A stretch of DNA of 6,063 bases from a gamma proteobacterium symbiont of Lucinoma myriamae (GCA_025655635.1 JAHXIM010000124.1:1-6063); one strand, 5' to 3'. Numbered from the stretch's first letter, positions 1 through 5,871 are shown. Notes: generated by a model from the sequence alone, not told the origin. Numbers and translations: made by a program.

Positions 1-71
1 AAACTTGAGTTATGCCTTAATCAAGTTGGAATGACGCATCTACAAGCACCTTTTTAAAACACTGTTGATTT

Positions 72-108
72 AAAGGGGAACACTGATGATCCCGATAATC
101 ATCCCTTT
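72..108. terminator. Weak hairpin after the transglycosylase gene
   Basis: GATGAT (85-90) and ATCATC (98-103) form a 6-bp stem around a 7-base loop. AAAGG (72-76) and CCTTT (104-108) could extend it across an 8-base bulge on the left arm. The structure lies just beyond the stop codon of the last minus-strand gene, where a terminator would be expected. The stem is short and AT-rich and there is no long T run on either side, so this is a weak call. Confidence 0.22.
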
Positions 109-141
109 ATATGTCATTTACTCTTACCTTATGCATCCTGT

Positions 142-690
142 TTATATCAGCTGTCGGTACCGACGTTTAACCAGCCGTTCATACTTCTTTGCCCGAGCCA
201 GTTGTTTTGGCTTTTGACCGGGAGAATGGTAACGACCGACTGCCAGCCACCAGTTCTGTTGTCCACTGCGTTCATATTCATTACGTAAAATTTGTGCGGC
301 CACTTTCAGATTGTGGTACGGCTCCAATGACTGCCACAAACTGCCTAATTTTTTATGATGATAATGCCAGTTAACCTGTCCTGCCCCAATATCAACCAAT
401 GTTGTACCCGACTTTATAGCCTGTCTTAATGCCTGATAGGCGGCTTTACGATTCTTATATCGTCTGCTCTTACCCGCGACATTCAGCGTCCAGGGCCATG
501 GCATGAACCCATGTTGAGTCGTTAAACCTGATTCCTGAGTCAGCATGGCGTAATACACTTTCACTGGCACCTGATAGGTGTTAGCGATACGTTGATAGCC
601 AACAGGAATGCGTGTGCTGTAGGCCTGAACCTGAGCTGTCAGAACAAACTGGCCGCAAAGCAAGAGTATCAATATCCTTCTTCTCAACAT
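142..690 (-). CDS. Exported lytic transglycosylase (SLT-like), ICE conjugation accessory
   Basis: Probable periplasmic lytic transglycosylase that opens peptidoglycan locally so the conjugation apparatus can cross the wall. The chosen start (ATG at 690) gives 182 residues. It has an AAGG ribosome binding site 5 bases upstream and a classic signal peptide: basic MLRRR, a hydrophobic run to about residue 18, and a likely cleavage after AQVQA (23). An in-frame GTG at 708 would add six residues and has no good binding site. SLT-like signs are the QESG motif with the candidate catalytic Glu53, DIGAGQVNW at 100-108, and the GRYHSPG block at 152-158. The PWPWTLN segment (65-70) is also typical of transglycosylases in these elements. 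It is last in the operon and starts 23 bases after the preceding stop. The family call is good; the role in transfer is inferred from context. Confidence 0.85.
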   Translation of the reverse strand: MLRRRILILLLCGQFVLTAQVQAYSTRIPVGYQRIANTYQVPVKVYYAMLTQESGLTTQHGFMPWPWTLNVAGKSRRYKNRKAAYQALRQAIKSGTTLVDIGAGQVNWHYHHKKLGSLWQSLEPYHNLKVAAQILRNEYERSGQQNWWLAVGRYHSPGQKPKQLARAKKYERLVKRRYRQLI

Positions 691-713
691 GTACACCTTT
701 CTATTCACATCAC

Positions 714-1469
714 TTATGGCAATTCAATTTCCTGATAACGATTCGCACCGACTTTTACCGCCACATACGGCACCTTTGCTGTAAATTGACTAATCATTCC
801 CAGCTTACCTTTATCATGATTCAAGGTAATCGTTCGTGCTCGTACCTTTTCAGGTGCGATATTATGTGCTTTTGCCCAGTCCCTGATCTGTGTATTTGAT
901 ATCGCTGATGCAATAAAAATATCCAGTTTTCTGCCGTTATTGACTTGCTCTAACAAAACCGATAATGCACTATCACACTCAGCACAGGCAGACACAGTGG
1001 TAAAAAAGAGTAAACGTCCTTTATGACTTGTTTGTTCCGGCATCTTCGGTTTTTGTGCCTGCGCAATTTTTGCCATATCGATCAGTTGTGCTCGGGGATA
1101 AAGTCGTGTCCAGGCCTGATCAACCTCTCGTTGAAATGCCAGCTCCTTCTCTACCCGTTCCTTTTCAAAAAGCACATGAATTTCTGCCAGCCGACGACGT
1201 TCAACCCGCGTTTGTGCTTCAACACCCAATGCGGTTATCGGATCCAGATCAGGACTCAGAACACCACGATGCCCCCGCATTAAGCTTTGATAAGCCTTCC
1301 AGTCGAGTCTTGTTAACCCCCACGCCTCATATTCTTTGGTCTCACTATTTTCTGATTGTGACTGCTGCTCATTTGAGAACTGATACCGACTCTGTTCGAC
1401 GCTTTGTTTCTGTGCCAAACATAACGGTGTAACCATCACTAAACACAATAAAAAACTTAGCCTTTTCAT
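714..1469 (-). CDS. TIGR03759 (PFL_4693)-type ICE protein with CxxC thioredoxin-like C-terminus
   Basis: Exported 251-residue protein. A signal peptide (MKRLSFLLCL onward) is probably cut near Ala19. The central block, WGLTRLDWKAY (50-60), LMRGHRGVLSPDLDP (63-77), LGVEAQ and the ERRR stretch (81-93), is what I recall as the signature of the PFL_4693 ICE family. A charged helical region (about 85-120) follows. The C-terminal domain (about 150-251) starts with a strand, GRLLFFTT, then CAEC (Cys162, Cys165). Later comes LNHDKG and KVPYVAV, where Pro234 sits like the cis-proline of thioredoxin folds. A periplasmic disulfide or redox role in building the mating apparatus is possible but inferred; the family's biochemical function is unknown to me. 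The ATG at 1469 has a GAAGGGA binding site 7 bases upstream. It starts 13 bases after the preceding gene's stop and is followed closely by the transglycosylase. Confidence 0.87.
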   Translation of the reverse strand: MKRLSFLLCLVMVTPLCLAQKQSVEQSRYQFSNEQQSQSENSETKEYEAWGLTRLDWKAYQSLMRGHRGVLSPDLDPITALGVEAQTRVERRRLAEIHVLFEKERVEKELAFQREVDQAWTRLYPRAQLIDMAKIAQAQKPKMPEQTSHKGRLLFFTTVSACAECDSALSVLLEQVNNGRKLDIFIASAISNTQIRDWAKAHNIAPEKVRARTITLNHDKGKLGMISQFTAKVPYVAVKVGANRYQEIELP

Positions 1470-1482
1470 TAATAATTCCCTT

Positions 1483-1782
1483 CTAATTCACTGGAGTACA
1501 AGTACTGCCATCGGCAAGAATATACGTGCGCTGTTCATAGGCAATCGTTAAATCCCGAACTAATACTGACTGCTGATAACAATCAATTGGTTGTATTTCC
1601 TGAACAACTGGTTTTTCAACCACCACGTTAACGGGTCTTACTACAGCAAATATCTGAGCGATATCACCTTCATCCGCATCAGCAAAAGCCACTGACTCAA
1701 TAGGACTCATATCACTCGCTACCACCGGTTCTGATTCAGTGATCACAAGCACAGCAACAATAATAAAAACAAATACACCCAT
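1483..1782 (-). CDS. Small exported or membrane-anchored protein with two cysteines, unknown function
   Basis: I do not recognise this 99-residue protein. It begins with a hydrophobic segment (about residues 2-15) with no positive charge before it, then turns acidic (SEPVVASD, ADADEGD), so it is either a membrane anchor or an uncut or cut signal sequence. The middle (44-62) is rich in valine and proline. The C-terminal third looks folded: Cys68 in PIDCYQQ, then RDLTIAYEQRTYILADGSTC with Cys95 close to the end. The two cysteines could form a disulfide after export, and the next gene encodes a CxxC protein; that link is inference. The start is supported by AAAGGAG about 9 bases before the ATG at 1782. 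It lies 18 bases after the coiled-coil gene and 13 bases before the TIGR03759-type gene, so it is a real operon member despite its size. Confidence 0.72.
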   Translation of the reverse strand: MGVFVFIIVAVLVITESEPVVASDMSPIESVAFADADEGDIAQIFAVVRPVNVVVEKPVVQEIQPIDCYQQSVLVRDLTIAYEQRTYILADGSTCTPVN

Positions 1783-1800
1783 AACAATTAACTCCTTTCC

Positions 1801-2649
1801 CTAAATCACGGTTTGCTTAACGGATTGGCCAGTTTTTATATTCTTAAACATCACCTGTGATTCAGTGACATCAATTTTTTCAACTTTCCAGCCTGAACGC
1901 CTATCACCCACTCGTAAATTTTCTATTGCACCCACATTTTTAGATTGAATGGCAGCATAATGCACACCATCCCATTGATCGATGGAGAGCAATTTGAAAG
2001 GCATATTTTTTGCTGGAGTGGATTTCTTTCGCCTGACATACGTTTTCTTTTTATAGCTTTTAGCTACCGTCGCTTCGATCTCACTTCTAAATTGCTGCAT
2101 TCTTTCCCTGAAACTTTGTCTGGCTTTACTTAAATCATCCTGAGTGACCACATCTTTCATCACTTCTGATAACTGAGTGACCTGAGTCGTTAGTTGGTTC
2201 ACCACCTCACCTTGTTTAGAAAATGACATCATCTGTTGTGTCATTTTCTGGAGCTGTGCTTCCATACTGGTCACACGTTCATTCAAGAGTTCCTCCTCTG
2301 AAACCGGGCTAAGCGTTAAGCCTGGTTTATTTACTATATTTTTTACTACCTGTGTGTTTTCCTCCGGTGCCTCTAAGCTTATTGTTTCATTCACCCCATC
2401 AAACAGATCATCATTATCACTAAGCTCTACTGTTTCATCATTATTAGTTGACAATAATGACTTATCACTTTTAGAAAGATACAAGCCACCTATGCCAACA
2501 ATAAAGACAGCAACAATCCCCGCTAACATCCACTTAATACCTGTAGGAACCGGTTTAATGTTGGATTGTGTGTCAGAACGATCTTCTGATTGAAAATCAA
2601 TTATTTCACTCTCTTCTTCTAAATGATCTATTTCATTATTATTCGTCAT
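1801..2649 (-). CDS. Inner-membrane anchored coiled-coil protein, TraP/IcmG(DotF)-like architecture
   Basis: 282-residue bitopic protein. An acidic cytoplasmic tail (1-38, rich in E, D and N) is followed by one membrane helix (about 39-58, WMLAGIVAVFIVGIGGLYLS). Next come an acidic linker (60-100), a long helical region rich in Q, M and L that probably forms a coiled coil (about 117-195), and a very basic stretch, KKKTYVRRKKS (200-210). A compact, probably beta-rich C-terminal domain (216-282) contains DQWDG, LRVGDRRSGWKV and VMFKN. The order of parts, and a closing 'GD..GW.V..I' domain, resemble IncI TraP and Legionella IcmG/DotF, and also GspC/PilP-type domains. I infer a role in the inner-membrane or periplasmic part of the conjugative channel. 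Its ribosome binding site (AAGGAA) lies inside the last codons of the PilL-like gene, 3 bases after whose stop it starts, so the two are probably translationally coupled. Confidence 0.72.
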   Translation of the reverse strand: MTNNNEIDHLEEESEIIDFQSEDRSDTQSNIKPVPTGIKWMLAGIVAVFIVGIGGLYLSKSDKSLLSTNNDETVELSDNDDLFDGVNETISLEAPEENTQVVKNIVNKPGLTLSPVSEEELLNERVTSMEAQLQKMTQQMMSFSKQGEVVNQLTTQVTQLSEVMKDVVTQDDLSKARQSFRERMQQFRSEIEATVAKSYKKKTYVRRKKSTPAKNMPFKLLSIDQWDGVHYAAIQSKNVGAIENLRVGDRRSGWKVEKIDVTESQVMFKNIKTGQSVKQTVI

Positions 2650-2652
2650 CTA

Positions 2653-3120
2653 TTATTTCCTTATTAAACTCTGATCATGATGAACCACTAGCGAGCGATA
2701 TTCAGGTACCACCTCAAACGACACATAGCGATGTACTGGGTCAAGCACTAACATAAAAACAGCACCCGATAATATATTCAAAACCTGTTTTACCGTCATT
2801 GGCCCCAACTGACGATGAACTTCAGGCAAAGGTAAACTCATCAACACCGTCATATTGGGATCATGTGCATGCTGTTGTGCCAAGCGATACCCACTACGTT
2901 TCAACGTATAGGAAATTGCCTGACCGACAGTACTGAGCTGACCTGGATAGTTAATCGTTATCATGGTTTGTAATGGAGACTCCTGACCGATAGTGGGCTC
3001 AGGTTCGATAGCTGAATAGCGATCAGTTTGAACGACACCATTAACAGGTTGGATTGCCTGCACTTTTGCTATACAGAAAAAGAGTGTCAGGCCGATGAGC
3101 ATCGTGATCCTGTTTTGCAT
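2653..3120 (-). CDS. pilL: PilL N-terminal-type ICE protein (PFGI-1 class)
   Basis: 155-residue exported protein, first in the minus-strand operon. The signal peptide spans about 1-22 (MQNRITMLIGLTLFFCIA, cut near VQA-IQ). The mature part matches the PilL N-terminal pattern of PFGI-1-type ICEs: DRYSAIEPEP (33-42), a strand ending near NYPGQL, STVGQAISYTLKRSGYRL (63-80), SLPLPEVHRQLGPMTVKQVLNIL (94-116), then LDPVHRYVSFEVV. This resembles the periplasmic domain of secretin-like or TcpQ-like pilus proteins, so it probably acts at the outer membrane in the conjugative pilus or channel. No separate secretin domain is present; the protein ends after the domain, as short PilL forms do. The start is supported by TTGGAGA about 7 bases before the ATG at 3120. 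A candidate promoter lies just upstream. The family call is firm and the symbol follows common usage. Confidence 0.85.
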   Translation of the reverse strand: MQNRITMLIGLTLFFCIAKVQAIQPVNGVVQTDRYSAIEPEPTIGQESPLQTMITINYPGQLSTVGQAISYTLKRSGYRLAQQHAHDPNMTVLMSLPLPEVHRQLGPMTVKQVLNILSGAVFMLVLDPVHRYVSFEVVPEYRSLVVHHDQSLIRK

Positions 3121-3137
3121 ATTACATTCTCCAAGAT

Positions 3138-3150
3138 TGACTGTTGGTCA
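3138..3150. promoter_or_regulatory. Small palindrome near the predicted pilL transcription start
   Basis: TGAC (3138-3141) and GTCA (3147-3150) are perfect inverted halves around TGTTG. The site lies between the predicted -10 box (3152-3157, minus strand) and the pilL ribosome binding site, where a repressor could act. Four-base halves occur often by chance, so this is tentative. Confidence 0.22.
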
Positions 3151-3151
3151 G

Positions 3152-3181
3152 ATACTAATCAATTCCAAAAATAAATGTCAC
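3152..3181 (-). promoter_or_regulatory. Candidate sigma70-type promoter for the pilL operon
   Basis: Read on the minus strand: GTGACA (3181-3176, five of six to TTGACA), an 18-base spacer, and TAGTAT (3157-3152, four of six to TATAAT). Transcription would start near 3145, leaving a leader of about 25 bases to the pilL ATG with its ribosome binding site inside. It is the best-placed candidate upstream of the operon. It was found by eye, with no measured start site. Confidence 0.42.
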
Positions 3182-3185
3182 AATC

Positions 3186-3210
3186 AATCAGAAATGAAAT
3201 TTGTCTGATT
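3186..3210. promoter_or_regulatory. 25-bp inverted repeat next to the pilL -35 box, candidate operator
   Basis: AATCAGA (3186-3192) and TCTGATT (3204-3210) are perfect inverted arms around the 11-base spacer AATGAAATTTG. Arm centres are 18 bases apart, close to two helical turns, as for a dimeric regulator. It ends 4 bases upstream (minus strand) of the candidate -35 hexamer, a position that suits an activator or a repressor. No regulator gene is in the window. Confidence 0.38.
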
Positions 3211-3275
3211 CTTTTTGCATCAAGAGGTCAAAAGGAGTAAAACGGCACGAATGGTAAGGGGGATTATCGAAAAGG

Positions 3276-3313
3276 CCCCTCCCTCACTAAAAAACCGTGA
3301 GGGAGCGGAGGGG
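3276..3313 (-). terminator. GC-rich hairpin, possible minus-strand terminator
   Basis: CTCCCTCAC (3279-3287) pairs perfectly with GTGAGGGAG (3297-3305) around a 9-base loop, TAAAAAACC. GGG at 3311-3313 can add three pairs with CCC (3276-3278) across a 5-base bulge. An alternative 7-bp pairing of 3276-3282 with 3307-3313 also exists. Read on the minus strand the stem is followed by CC then TTTT, a short U tract; the plus strand has none. It is the most GC-rich stem in the window, yet it sits between two divergent units rather than after a known gene. It could end a minus-strand small transcript, insulate the operon or belong to an oriT. Confidence 0.35.
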
Positions 3314-3338
3314 AAAGGAATTAAGGGTAATTTTTATT

Positions 3339-3360
3339 AAAAGTAAGGGAAAAGTAATGG
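3339..3360 (+). repeat. Two tandem 11-bp repeats
   Basis: AAAAGTAAGGG (3339-3349) is followed directly by AAAAGTAATGG (3350-3360), ten of eleven identical. Spacing of one helical turn would place both copies on the same DNA face. Looser relatives such as GGTAAAAGG and TTAAAGGG follow up to 3392. Chance is possible in such A/G-rich sequence. Confidence 0.4.
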
Positions 3361-3408
3361 TAATAAAAAGCAAACGGTAAAAGGTTAAAGGGTTACAAAC
3401 CATTACTT
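3352..3408. repeat. 10-bp inverted repeat with a 37-base spacer upstream of the relaxase unit
   Basis: AAGTAATGGT (3352-3361) and ACCATTACTT (3399-3408) are exact reverse complements. The left arm overlaps the second tandem 11-mer. The right arm falls in the spacer of the weak plus-strand promoter candidate at 3393-3421, so a protein bound to both arms could loop and silence it. The wide spacer makes an RNA hairpin possible but less likely. Confidence 0.4.
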
Positions 3409-3421
3409 CACACGATTTATT
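3393..3421 (+). promoter_or_regulatory. Weak candidate promoter for the orf-relaxase unit
   Basis: TTACAA (3393-3398, three of six), a 17-base spacer and TTTATT (3416-3421, four of six). The leader to the ATG at 3454 would be about 26 bases. The boxes are poor but position and spacing fit; a promoter needing an activator is possible. Low certainty. Confidence 0.22.
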
Positions 3422-3453
3422 TTCAATCAACACCAACTGGATCACCCGACTGA

Positions 3454-3894
3454 ATGAACACGGATGCAATAAGAATGACTCAGATTCAAACACAACTCAA
3501 CAGACTGCAAAAACCACACTGGCTACCCGCATTCAAACTGATCATACATCACTTTATTGGTGCTCAAATCAACGAGCAGCATAATGTTGCACAAGGTATA
3601 TTAGAGGTGCTCCAGTCATTAATCCCCCATGATAAGAACAATGAATCACTGGCGATTGAACGTTTACAAAAAATGTTCTGTTTTCATTATCGATTTTATA
3701 AAACTCACACTTCATCTGAAGCAAAAACTGGAGCAACAACTTTCTGGGATCCTATGGCTGAGTCATTCCATGATTTCTCTCAAGATGAAAACATCAATAT
3801 TGAGCGATATGAGTGGGATACCTCCCACCCTGCCCCAGATATTATTATGTGCTGGTTTTCTGAACACTTTAACAACGCACTAACACTGAACTAA
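3454..3894 (+). CDS. Unrecognised 146-residue protein encoded just before the relaxase
   Basis: I cannot assign a family. It has no signal peptide and no membrane segment, so it is probably cytoplasmic. The N-terminal two thirds look helical (RMTQIQTQLNRLQ at 7-19, then alternating hydrophobic residues through about 80). The C-terminal third is acidic and aromatic (FWDPMAESFHDF, ERYEWD, MCWFSEHF). The stop lies 9 bases before the relaxase ATG, so both are almost certainly one transcript and may be translationally coupled. A relaxase accessory or oriT-binding role would suit this position, but that is inference from context only. Neither the ATG at 3454 nor an in-frame ATG at 3475 (residue 8) has a strong ribosome binding site; the first is kept because it gives the longer frame. 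Codon use and composition resemble the neighbours. Confidence 0.72.
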   Translation: MNTDAIRMTQIQTQLNRLQKPHWLPAFKLIIHHFIGAQINEQHNVAQGILEVLQSLIPHDKNNESLAIERLQKMFCFHYRFYKTHTSSEAKTGATTFWDPMAESFHDFSQDENINIERYEWDTSHPAPDIIMCWFSEHFNNALTLN

Positions 3895-3903
3895 GAGCAA
3901 ATC

Positions 3904-5871
3904 ATGGGTAATATTTTATCGTTCTTCAGCAAAAAAAATTCTGCCCCAGCCATTCAAAAACTCACAAAGAAACTGGATCCCCATCAATTACCACCAATGT
4001 CTGCCCCAGAGCTGATTAAACATCTTGAGTTAGATAATCAGATCCGAGCCATTAAACGATTATCATCAGTCAATGAACAGTATTGGAAAACACTGTACCA
4101 GCAATCCATTTACAACGCAGCTGAACTGATCCAGCTCATACCGGCATCGGGATCACATCACCATGCCGGACCTGGCGGTTTACTCAGCCATACGATTGAA
4201 GTCTGTGCCAATGCCATGCGAATTGCTAAGGCCTATCAATTACCACAAGGTGTTGGCCCTGAAGAACGCGCCAGACTCGATCAGGTCTGGCGCTTTGGAT
4301 TGTTTTCTGCTGCGTTATTACATGACATTGGAAAAACACTGGCACTGGTGCAGATCACCTTAACCAACAAAGAGGGGCACACATCATCCTGGTCGCCGTA
4401 TCTGGGAAAAATGCCTTCGTCAACTCGCTCTTATCAGATAACTTTCCAGCCCGCTGATTATCACTTACATCACCAACTTTCTATATCATTAATGGATATA
4501 TTACCCCGACAGGCACGGCACTGGTTATTACTCGATAAAAGACTGATCAAACAACTCATGGCATGGTTAATGAGCGATCCGTATGAATGCGGTATCATTG
4601 GCGAAATCGTGCGCAAAGCTGATATGGAATCCACCGCTGCCGATCTTAAACTCGGTGGCCATAAAGTGCGCTTTCCGGGCACATTCCATCTACCGATGAT
4701 TGACCGGTTAATGACGGCTTTACGTCATTTACTCAATGATGGTATCTTAAAGCTCAACCGCAATGGTGCATCCGGATGGATCTATCAGGGAAAAGCCTAT
4801 CTGGTTTGTCGTACCGTTGCGAATGCCGTTCAGCATTATCTGCAGGAGAACGGTGCAACCGATATTCCAACTGAACCAACTCGACTTTATGACACCTGGC
4901 AGGAACATGGCTACGCTCAGGATAATCCTGATGGTGGAGCTATCTGGAAAATTGCCATTAATGGTGAGGATTATCAGCTTAATCTAACCGTCATGATCTT
5001 TACGGCCAGTCAATTATTCAGGGTCGGTCATATACCCCGAGAAATGAAAGGCTCTATTGAGATTCTGTCACAGAATACTAATATCAAGGAATTGTCACAG
5101 TCACCCAATACTCAAACACCTCATGAAACTGTCTCAACAAACACAGCTGAACCCACAGGATCTGATACAGACACTCAATCAAACCAACCAATTAATAACG
5201 CTGATCCCTTTGATCTCTCCAATGATCAAAGTACTGAAACAAGCAGTGCTCAAATACAAGAACCTGTCACAACTAAAAATACATCAGCAGAACTGGAAAC
5301 CAGTCCAGAGCCGGGTGACCTCTACACGCCAACTCAACAGAAAACTGCAACAGCCGATTTATCTGAATCAAACAATGAAAAAACTGAGGCAGTTCCAACC
5401 AGTAGAAATCTGGCACAGAATAATTTGGAACAACCATCGAATTCTGGGGCAGTACCCCATGATAATGCGTCCATACCGGCTCCTAGTGAACGTGAAGTCG
5501 GTGAGTATTTTATTCAGTGGGTCAGACGTTCTGTACGTGATAAAAGTCTGAAAGTGAATCAGGTCAAAGCACAGGTTCATGTGATCGCTAAAGGCGTTAT
5601 TTTAATTAGTCCCGTTATTATTAAGAAGTTTTGTAGCAAGATGGGCTATGATGAAATGACCAGTGGAAAACCCACCTGGAAAATTGTTCAGGCACATTTT
5701 CATAAGTGTAAGCTACATATTAAAACCGACAATCATGTGAATATTCACAAATTTCAAGTGAAAGGTCCTAATCGAAGTACTTTTTTGAACGGGTATTTAT
5801 TGCCGTTTGAGGTGATTTACCCGGATGGTAAACATCCTGAGTTTAATAAAGTGATCACGCATGTAGGCTAA
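3904..5871 (+). CDS. traI: MobH-family conjugative relaxase (TraI_2 / TraI_2_C)
   Basis: Relaxase that would nick the element's DNA at oriT and lead the strand into the recipient. At 655 residues it is of usual size for the family. The N-terminal TraI_2 part (about 25-385) has the MobH triple-histidine motif HHHAGPGGLLSHT (85-97), the HD-type metal site LLHDIGK (139-144; His140, Asp141), a histidine cluster (H187, H189, H190) and a late conserved-looking Asp in RKAD (240), all consistent with an HD-hydrolase-like metal fold. The segment of about 388-530 is rich in T, S, N, Q, E and P and is probably a disordered linker. The C-terminal domain (about 530-650, GEYFIQWVRRSVRDKSL, then KGVILISPVIIKKF) matches TraI_2_C. 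No key residue is missing and the frame is intact. The ATG at 3904 follows AAGAG by six bases, 9 bases after the upstream stop. Confidence 0.93.
   Translation: MGNILSFFSKKNSAPAIQKLTKKLDPHQLPPMSAPELIKHLELDNQIRAIKRLSSVNEQYWKTLYQQSIYNAAELIQLIPASGSHHHAGPGGLLSHTIEVCANAMRIAKAYQLPQGVGPEERARLDQVWRFGLFSAALLHDIGKTLALVQITLTNKEGHTSSWSPYLGKMPSSTRSYQITFQPADYHLHHQLSISLMDILPRQARHWLLLDKRLIKQLMAWLMSDPYECGIIGEIVRKADMESTAADLKLGGHKVRFPGTFHLPMIDRLMTALRHLLNDGILKLNRNGASGWIYQGKAYLVCRTVANAVQHYLQENGATDIPTEPTRLYDTWQEHGYAQDNPDGGAIWKIAINGEDYQLNLTVMIFTASQLFRVGHIPREMKGSIEILSQNTNIKELSQSPNTQTPHETVSTNTAEPTGSDTDTQSNQPINNADPFDLSNDQSTETSSAQIQEPVTTKNTSAELETSPEPGDLYTPTQQKTATADLSESNNEKTEAVPTSRNLAQNNLEQPSNSGAVPHDNASIPAPSEREVGEYFIQWVRRSVRDKSLKVNQVKAQVHVIAKGVILISPVIIKKFCSKMGYDEMTSGKPTWKIVQAHFHKCKLHIKTDNHVNIHKFQVKGPNRSTFLNGYLLPFEVIYPDGKHPEFNKVITHVG

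Larger units (their letters stand above)
3121..3453. other. Divergent intergenic region with several repeats; control region or oriT candidate
   Basis: This 333-base stretch separates the minus-strand envelope operon from the plus-strand relaxase unit and holds no convincing gene. From left to right it carries a palindrome TGAC-N5-GTCA (3138-3150), a candidate minus-strand promoter (3152-3181), a 7+7 inverted repeat (3186-3210), a GC-rich hairpin (3276-3313), two tandem 11-mers (3339-3360) and a 10+10 inverted repeat (3352-3408). The plus strand between about 3310 and 3392 is strongly purine-rich, with many AAGG or AAGGG runs. Regulatory function is the simplest reading. An origin of transfer is possible because a relaxase gene is next door, but I see no known nic motif. 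Confidence 0.5.

Noticed and set aside
1..57. Plus-strand open frame running in from the left edge to TAA at 55-57
   Set aside because: Eighteen open codons are common by chance and the peptide is not recognisable. It is mentioned in a finding but not called as a gene.
1028..1432. 134-residue plus-strand open frame opposite the TIGR03759-type gene
   Set aside because: Antisense shadow: the minus-strand frame has a signal peptide, family blocks and a ribosome binding site, while this one has none of these.
3251..3340. Small plus-strand open frame of 29 codons spanning the hairpin
   Set aside because: The nearest AAGGAG is 13 bases from the ATG, too far to be convincing. The peptide is low complexity and the stem-loop explains the sequence better.
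3121..3453. Possible CRISPR or iteron array
   Set aside because: Only two tandem 11-mers are near-identical. There are no regularly spaced direct repeats with unique spacers, and no replication initiator gene in the window.
3287..3493. 68-residue minus-strand open frame with hydrophobic residues, upstream of pilL
   Set aside because: It starts inside the plus-strand 146-residue gene, has no visible ribosome binding site, ends in the GC-rich hairpin, and its hydrophobicity follows from the A/G-rich plus strand being read in reverse.
5057..5551. 164-residue plus-strand open frame inside the relaxase gene
   Set aside because: It overlaps the low-complexity relaxase linker in another frame. Its Q/N/L-rich product is the shifted reading of the T/S/N/Q-rich linker, and the relaxase frame is intact with its C-terminal domain.
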